From Actinomycetota bacterium (lineage in GTDB: Bacteria; Actinomycetota; Acidimicrobiia; Acidimicrobiales; AC-25), in assembly GCA_005888395.1 (NCBI GenBank), contig VAXF01000193.1:4803-13904 (forward strand): DNA of 9,102 bases, in the 5' to 3' direction. Both the position numbers and the translations under genes were made by a program. The notes below the pieces were generated by a model that was given only the letters and a program-made list of their open reading frames with translations, made no database searches and had not been told where the DNA came from. Of this stretch, positions 5,573 to 9,102 are shown piece by piece. How positions within the stretch are numbered: position 1 is the stretch's first letter; every line of letters starts with the position of its first letter.

Positions 5573-6499
5573 CTACGCGCTCTCGGCGGCAGCGGCCTCC
5601 GCGCCGGCCGCCAACCGGGCGGCGACCGACTCGCACGCCTCTACCAGCGCGGGCACGAACCACCGCCGCCCGATCACGCAGGCGGCGTGGCCGGCGCTCG
5701 CGGGATGGACGGTGGCGCCGTCGATGGCGCGGGCGAGCTTGAGCTGGCGGACCGGCGACACGAGCCGGTCCTTGGTGGTGATCACGACGGCGGTGGGCAC
5801 GTCGATCTCGCGGACCCAGTCGCTCGAGTCGTAGCGACCCATCACGTTCATCGCCTGAAACATGACCTGGGGGCTGTTGTGGGCCAGCTCGGCGAGCGCC
5901 CAGCGGGAGAGATAGCCGTCGTCGCCGAACGGCTCGAACGTCTCCGCGTCGGCAGCGTCGCTCCCACCGCGCCGCGCAAGCCGAATGGCGGTGACGATCC
6001 CCGGCAGCAACCGGAAGAACGACCGCTCGTGCACCGTGCCGCCGAAGTTGCGGCTGGTGGCGGCGAGCACGAGGCCGGACACACGCTCGCGGTGGCGCCG
6101 CCACACGAGCTGTGCGATCGGCCCGCCGAGCGAATAGCCCACCGGTACGAAGCGCCGGATGCCGAGCGCGTCGGCGAGCGCTACCACGTCGTCGGCGCAG
6201 TCCTCGAGGCGGAACCGGCCGCGGAGGCGGATGCCGCGTCCGTGCCCGCGCAGGTCCATCGCCACGACTCGGTACCGCTCGCCCAGACGCGGCAGCGCTG
6301 GGAACCAGTTGAGGTAGGCGTTGGCCACGAGGCCGTGCACGAGCATGAGCGTCGGCACGTCGTCGGGTTCTCCCGGCGGGCCCGCCTCGAACGCGAACGT
6401 GCGGCCGCGGCCCGGCAGCTCCACGAAGCGGCCGGCGGGCAGGCCGGCATCACCCACCTTGCTAAGCGTCAATCCGACGGTGTCGAACACTGCGGTCAT
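5573..6499 (-). CDS. Alpha/beta hydrolase (lipase/esterase-like), coupled to WS/DGAT
   Basis: This 308-residue alpha/beta hydrolase starts at an ATG whose first bases overlap the TGA of the acyltransferase gene (ATGA, 6499-6496), implying translational coupling. The catalytic landmarks are in order: VHGLVAN with HG at 55-56 as oxyanion loop, MDLRGHGRG at 81-89, nucleophile elbow GYSLGG with Ser123, TTKDRLV with Asp244, and SAGHAAC with His271. The cap region (about 150-225) is rich in aromatic residues and helical. There is no signal peptide; the Ala/Glu-rich C-terminus (AAGAEAAAAESA) looks disordered. Sharing an operon with a wax ester/triacylglycerol synthase suggests action on acylglycerols, wax esters or related acyl esters, either as a lipase or in remodelling. 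That substrate is inference, while the fold and triad are clear. Confidence 0.88.
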   Translation of the reverse strand: MTAVFDTVGLTLSKVGDAGLPAGRFVELPGRGRTFAFEAGPPGEPDDVPTLMLVHGLVANAYLNWFPALPRLGERYRVVAMDLRGHGRGIRLRGRFRLEDCADDVVALADALGIRRFVPVGYSLGGPIAQLVWRRHRERVSGLVLAATSRNFGGTVHERSFFRLLPGIVTAIRLARRGGSDAADAETFEPFGDDGYLSRWALAELAHNSPQVMFQAMNVMGRYDSSDWVREIDVPTAVVITTKDRLVSPVRQLKLARAIDGATVHPASAGHAACVIGRRWFVPALVEACESVAARLAAGAEAAAAESA

Positions 6500-7911
6500 A
6501 CGGATGCTCCCTCGACCAGCTCGGCGGCCTTCTTGAGCTCGGCCAGCGCGTCGTGGAGAGCGTCGGCGAGACCCCAGATGTCGGGCATCGTCTCGCGGCA
6601 CGCCACCAGGCCGAAGTTCATCGAGCCGAGGTAGCTCCACACGGTGACGTTCAGCCCGATGCCCTCGAGGATCGGTCCCATCGAGTAGATGGCCAGCAGC
6701 TTCGCACCGGCTATGGAGAGCGGGGTGGATGGCCCCGCCACGTTCGACACCACGAGGTTGATCGGCGGCCGGTGCCGGTCGGCGAGGCGGAGCCGCGAGT
6801 AGAGGCGCATCCAGGCGGCGAACGGCCGCGGGGGCGTGAGCTCGCTCCAGTCCTCGAGCATCTGCGGCCCCAGCGCGCGGTGCACACCCTTGGCCGCGTC
6901 GGTGACGTCGTGGATGGCGCGGAGCCGCTCGGCCGGATCGGCCACATCGGTGCACAGCGAGGTGAACATGTTGGACACGCGGTTGCCGGAGAGGCGCGTG
7001 CCGTCGTCGCCGTTGATCGACACCGGCACCCCCGCGACGAGAGCGCGGCCGGGCAGCTCGCCGCGGTCGTCGAGATAGCGGCGCAGCGCGCCGGCGCACA
7101 CCCCGAGCACGACGTCGTTGACCGTCACGTCGAAGGCCCGACGCACGGCCTTGACGTCGTCGAGCGACAGCGACGTCATGGCGAACCACCGGTTGGGCGT
7201 CAGCGCGGTGTTGAACGATGTCGTCGGTCCGGCGAACGGCAACGGTGGCGACACCACCGCCTCGCGCCGGCGCCGGGCGACGGCCCTGAAGCCGGCGAGG
7301 GTGCGCCACAGGAGGCGGGGCAACCCGAGAAGCTCGCGGCCGATCGCGGCGACGGCCTGTACGACGAGCGCGGTACGCGTCGGCACGCGCTCGGGCCTCC
7401 AGGGCTGCTCGGGCGTCGCCACGTCGACACGCTCGGGTGACTCCTCGAAGACGTTGGCGAGCATCGCGGCCGCCGCCACCCCGTCGGCGACGGCGTGATG
7501 GATCTTGGCGACGAAACCGATGTGCCCGTGCTCGAGCCCCTCGACGACCGACACCTCCCACAGCGGGCGGCGACGGTCGAGCTGCCGGCTGGCGATGTCG
7601 GAGGCCAGCTCGGCCAGCTGGCGCGGCCCGCCCGGCTCGGGCGCGACGACGCGCCGGACGTGCCGGCGGAGGTCGAAGTCCGGGTCCTCGATCCAGACCG
7701 GATGGTGCAGGCGCAATGGCACGTCGACCAGCCGTCGGCGGAACGACGGAAGCAGGTGGAGCCGATCGTGGAGCACCTGCTCGAAGCGCTCGAAGCTGTA
7801 GCCGCCGGGAACCGTCGAGGGATCGAGCACCGCGATCTTCAGCGTGTGCATGTGCAGCGTTGGCGTCTCCATGTAGAGGAAGCCCGCGTCGAGCCCGGTG
7901 AGCCGCTGCAC
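6496..7911 (-). CDS. WS/DGAT-type wax ester synthase / diacylglycerol acyltransferase
   Basis: This 471-residue protein has the normal full length of the bacterial WS/DGAT family, which transfers acyl groups from acyl-CoA to fatty alcohols or diacylglycerol to make wax esters or triacylglycerols at the membrane or lipid-body surface. The family opening LTGLDAGFLYMETP, PLWE at 116-119, and the active-site HHAVADG at 138-144 (HHxxxDG; His139 and Asp143) are all intact. Downstream are the conserved VTVNDVVLGVCAGALRRYL, GNRVSNMFTSL and NLVVSNVAGP blocks, and the C-terminal GLNVTVWSYLGSMNFGL. The start is a GTG at 7911, 21 bases after the stop of the TetR gene, with only a weak AGG upstream. The next gene, a lipase-like hydrolase, overlaps by 4 bases. 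Preference for alcohols or diacylglycerol cannot be told from sequence alone. Confidence 0.95.
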   Translation of the reverse strand: MQRLTGLDAGFLYMETPTLHMHTLKIAVLDPSTVPGGYSFERFEQVLHDRLHLLPSFRRRLVDVPLRLHHPVWIEDPDFDLRRHVRRVVAPEPGGPRQLAELASDIASRQLDRRRPLWEVSVVEGLEHGHIGFVAKIHHAVADGVAAAAMLANVFEESPERVDVATPEQPWRPERVPTRTALVVQAVAAIGRELLGLPRLLWRTLAGFRAVARRRREAVVSPPLPFAGPTTSFNTALTPNRWFAMTSLSLDDVKAVRRAFDVTVNDVVLGVCAGALRRYLDDRGELPGRALVAGVPVSINGDDGTRLSGNRVSNMFTSLCTDVADPAERLRAIHDVTDAAKGVHRALGPQMLEDWSELTPPRPFAAWMRLYSRLRLADRHRPPINLVVSNVAGPSTPLSIAGAKLLAIYSMGPILEGIGLNVTVWSYLGSMNFGLVACRETMPDIWGLADALHDALAELKKAAELVEGASV

Positions 7912-7932
7912 GCGCCGGAACCTATCGCCGAG

Positions 7933-8571
7933 TCAGACCCTGCGACCCGTCACGGTCTGGTGGATGATGCGCGCGACGGTCTCGACGATGTCGGGGCGCG
8001 TGATGCCGCGCGGCTCGAGATCGAAGTGGTACGCAGCCATGCGCTCCATCATCGACACGAGCGCGGCGGCCGCGGCGTAGGGCGTGAGCTCGGATGCGAC
8101 GCGCCCTGCAGCCTGTGACTCGGCAAGCTTGGCCTCGAGCCGGTCGGTGATCGCGCTCAACGTCCGGTTGCGGACGTCGCGGAACCGTTCGTCCCCTTCC
8201 TGTGCGGCGAGATTTCGCACGCGCAGCACGGCTCGGTGGCGATCCCAGTAGTCGACGAACCCGTCGACGAGCGCGCGCGCCGCGTCGATCCCTGCCCTTC
8301 CCGTCCACGACGCCTCGAGCAGCTGGGTCAGCGGGTCGAGCTCGCTGCCGGCCTCCGCCGCGAGCACGAGCACGGCGTCCTCCACGTCGCGGAAGTACTG
8401 GTAGAAGGTCGCCGGCGAGGTGCCGACCTTGCGGGCGATCTCGACGACCCGCAGGTCGCGCACCCCGTGGAGCTCGAGCAGGGCACGGGTGGCGTCGAGG
8501 AGCTGCCGGCGGGTCTGCTGCGCTCGTCGGCCGAGAGGCCGGCCGTCGACGGCGACCTCGAGCGAACTCAC
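7933..8571 (-). CDS. TetR-family transcriptional regulator
   Basis: This 212-residue regulator has the N-terminal TetR DNA-binding domain: GRRAQQTRRQLLDATRALLE at 14-33, then the helix-turn-helix VVEIARKVGTSPATFYQYF at 42-60. A long helical ligand-binding domain follows, ending in YAAAAALVSMMERMAAYHF (165-183), a segment I associate with mycobacterial/actinobacterial TetR proteins of lipid metabolism. The ligand is unknown. The start is a GTG at 8571; a TAATCT hexamer 8 bases upstream suggests a leaderless transcript. It is the first gene of the five-gene array with the acyltransferase and lies 38 bases from a divergent glycoside hydrolase, so it probably represses itself, its own operon and perhaps the divergent gene. 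An acyl-CoA or fatty-acid ligand would fit the neighbours, but this is inference. Confidence 0.92.
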   Translation of the reverse strand: MSSLEVAVDGRPLGRRAQQTRRQLLDATRALLELHGVRDLRVVEIARKVGTSPATFYQYFRDVEDAVLVLAAEAGSELDPLTQLLEASWTGRAGIDAARALVDGFVDYWDRHRAVLRVRNLAAQEGDERFRDVRNRTLSAITDRLEAKLAESQAAGRVASELTPYAAAAALVSMMERMAAYHFDLEPRGITRPDIVETVARIIHQTVTGRRV

Positions 8572-8579
8572 GACCCGTC

Positions 8580-8585
8580 AGATTA
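8580..8585 (-). promoter_or_regulatory. Putative -10 box of the TetR/WS-DGAT operon
   Basis: On the minus strand TAATCT fits the actinobacterial TANNNT -10 pattern. It ends 8 bases before the GTG of the TetR gene, placing the transcription start at or next to the first base of the codon. I see no clear -35. The visible Shine-Dalgarno is poor, which agrees with a leaderless message. Confidence 0.45.
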
Positions 8586-8594
8586 CCGACCCAC

Positions 8595-8602
8595 CGCTAG
8601 CG
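8595..8602. repeat. Palindrome CGCTAGCG in the divergent promoter
   Basis: This perfect 8-base palindrome overlaps the proposed -10 of the glycoside hydrolase gene. It also sits inside a looser inverted pair, CACCGC (8592-8597) and GCGGTG (8607-8612). It could be part of a TetR operator, although typical TetR sites are longer. A direct CGACCC pair at 8571-8576 and 8587-8592 flanks the other side. Confidence 0.35.
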
Positions 8603-8603
8603 T
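8598..8603 (+). promoter_or_regulatory. Putative -10 box of the glycoside hydrolase gene
   Basis: TAGCGT fits TANNNT and ends 6 bases before the GTG at 8610, the spacing expected for a leaderless transcript. No good ribosome binding site precedes this GTG. The -35 region is unclear. The first three bases also form an in-frame TAG stop, so the gene cannot start farther upstream. Confidence 0.4.
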
Positions 8604-8609
8604 GCGGCG

Positions 8610-9102
8610 GTGCGCCGTGCCGTCGCCGCCGCACTTGCCGCCGCCCTGGCCGGCTGCTGGTCGCTGCTCGCCACACCGACCGCCGGTGCCCACGCCGGGC
8701 GGGTCGTCGTGACCGTGGATGCCGAACGCACGGCAGGCACCACCAACCGGAAGCTCGTCGGCTTCGGCTTCCAGCCGGCGGTGAGCGCCGGCCAATTCGG
8801 TCCGCTGGCGCCGGCCACGTTCCGTCTCGATGCCGGCCTCGAGCACCTCGTCGCCTGTCCGTCGACGTCGTTCGCCCCCGGTCCCCTTGCCGACCTCCAA
8901 CGCCGGCTCGACACGGTGGCGCAGACCGGCGCCGAGGCCATCGTCATCCTCGACTACATGCCGCCCTGCCTCGCCGACACTGGTCCGGGCGACCCGCGCG
9001 ACCCGACGCGGCTCCCACCACGCGACCCGGCGGTGTGGCAGGACGTCATCACGCGCCTCGTCACCGCGCTGGGGCCCGGGCGCGCCGCAGCCGGCAGCCA
9101 AC
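8610..9102 (+). CDS. Exported GH39-like glycoside hydrolase, N-terminal part (cut by window edge)
   Basis: The open frame runs from a GTG at 8610 off the right edge, giving 164 residues with no stop. The N-terminus is an export signal: MRRAVAAALAAALAGC has a lipobox-like LAGC with Cys16, while TAGAHA at 24-29 offers an alternative signal peptidase I site. The mature part starts with a short beta segment VVVTVDAER, then KLVGFGF, PLAPATFRLDAGLEH, EAIVILDYMPPCLAD, and PPRDPAVWQDVITRLVTAL. This order (beta-strand, early Arg-x-Asp, a VILDYMPP strand, then a W-containing helix) matches clan GH-A enzymes of the GH39 type. There the next strand carries the catalytic acid/base in a WNEP motif, which would lie beyond the window. 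The likely role is extracellular or surface polysaccharide cleavage; the substrate is unknown. It is divergent from the TetR gene. Confidence 0.72.
   Translation, partial: MRRAVAAALAAALAGCWSLLATPTAGAHAGRVVVTVDAERTAGTTNRKLVGFGFQPAVSAGQFGPLAPATFRLDAGLEHLVACPSTSFAPGPLADLQRRLDTVAQTGAEAIVILDYMPPCLADTGPGDPRDPTRLPPRDPAVWQDVITRLVTALGPGRAAAGSQ

Noticed and set aside
5303..6634. Long plus-strand open frame of 443 residues
   Set aside because: It runs antisense across the sigma, hydrolase and acyltransferase genes, which have clear motifs; its translation looks like a shadow with no domain.
6553..7440. Plus-strand open frame of 295 residues
   Set aside because: It is antisense to the WS/DGAT gene, which has intact family motifs throughout.
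6500..7561. Extension of the lipase-like gene upstream to 7561 (662 residues)
   Set aside because: The added part is an Arg/Ala-rich shadow of the WS/DGAT gene; the ATG at 6499 with its ATGA overlap is the real start.

Overview
The window is very GC-rich, with GTG starts, overlapping stop/start codons and families (WS/DGAT acyltransferase, a TetR of mycobacterial type, an ECF sigma factor with a non-zinc anti-sigma-like partner) that point to a chromosomal segment of an actinobacterium, perhaps a deep-branching one (Acidimicrobiia or Thermoleophilia). That placement is inferred from gene content and composition, not from a marker gene. I see no rRNA, tRNA, CRISPR, IS element, phage or plasmid gene.

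Layout. (1) 1-1880, minus strand: a compact operon read right to left, encoding an MTA/SAH-nucleosidase-like phosphorylase-superfamily enzyme, an NADPH:quinone-reductase-like MDR oxidoreductase and an aldo/keto reductase cut by the left edge. Both junctions are 4-base GTGA stop/start overlaps. (2) 1881-1999: a divergent intergenic region with short repeats. (3) 2000-4106, plus strand: a secreted cysteine-rich protein I do not recognise, carrying five TTA codons, then an alpha/beta hydrolase, each with a good ribosome binding site. (4) 4123-4166: a strong hairpin that can terminate both converging transcription units. (5) 8571-4186, minus strand: a tight five-gene array of TetR regulator, WS/DGAT wax ester/triacylglycerol synthase, alpha/beta hydrolase, ECF sigma factor and membrane-anchored anti-sigma-like protein. 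(6) 8572-8609: a 38-base divergent promoter region. (7) 8610-9102, plus strand: the N-terminus of an exported GH39-like glycoside hydrolase running off the right edge.

How the genes may work together. The five-gene array couples a neutral-lipid synthase and a lipase-like hydrolase to an upstream TetR regulator and a downstream sigma/anti-sigma pair. This suggests, by inference, that storage-lipid or wax metabolism is co-expressed with an envelope-responsive regulatory switch. The anti-sigma partner is one continuous gene: a cytoplasmic N-terminal segment, one membrane segment and a Ser/Thr/His/Asn-rich exported domain with degenerate repeats.

The most notable anomaly is in the ECF sigma factor. 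Its reading frame leaves the family pattern in the middle of region 4, and the expected C-terminal helix (ALKRLAEVF) is intact in the -1 frame just after that point. Either the sigma factor is genuinely damaged or altered, or the assembly carries a small deletion there. The second notable feature is that TTA leucine codons occur only in the two exported-protein genes.
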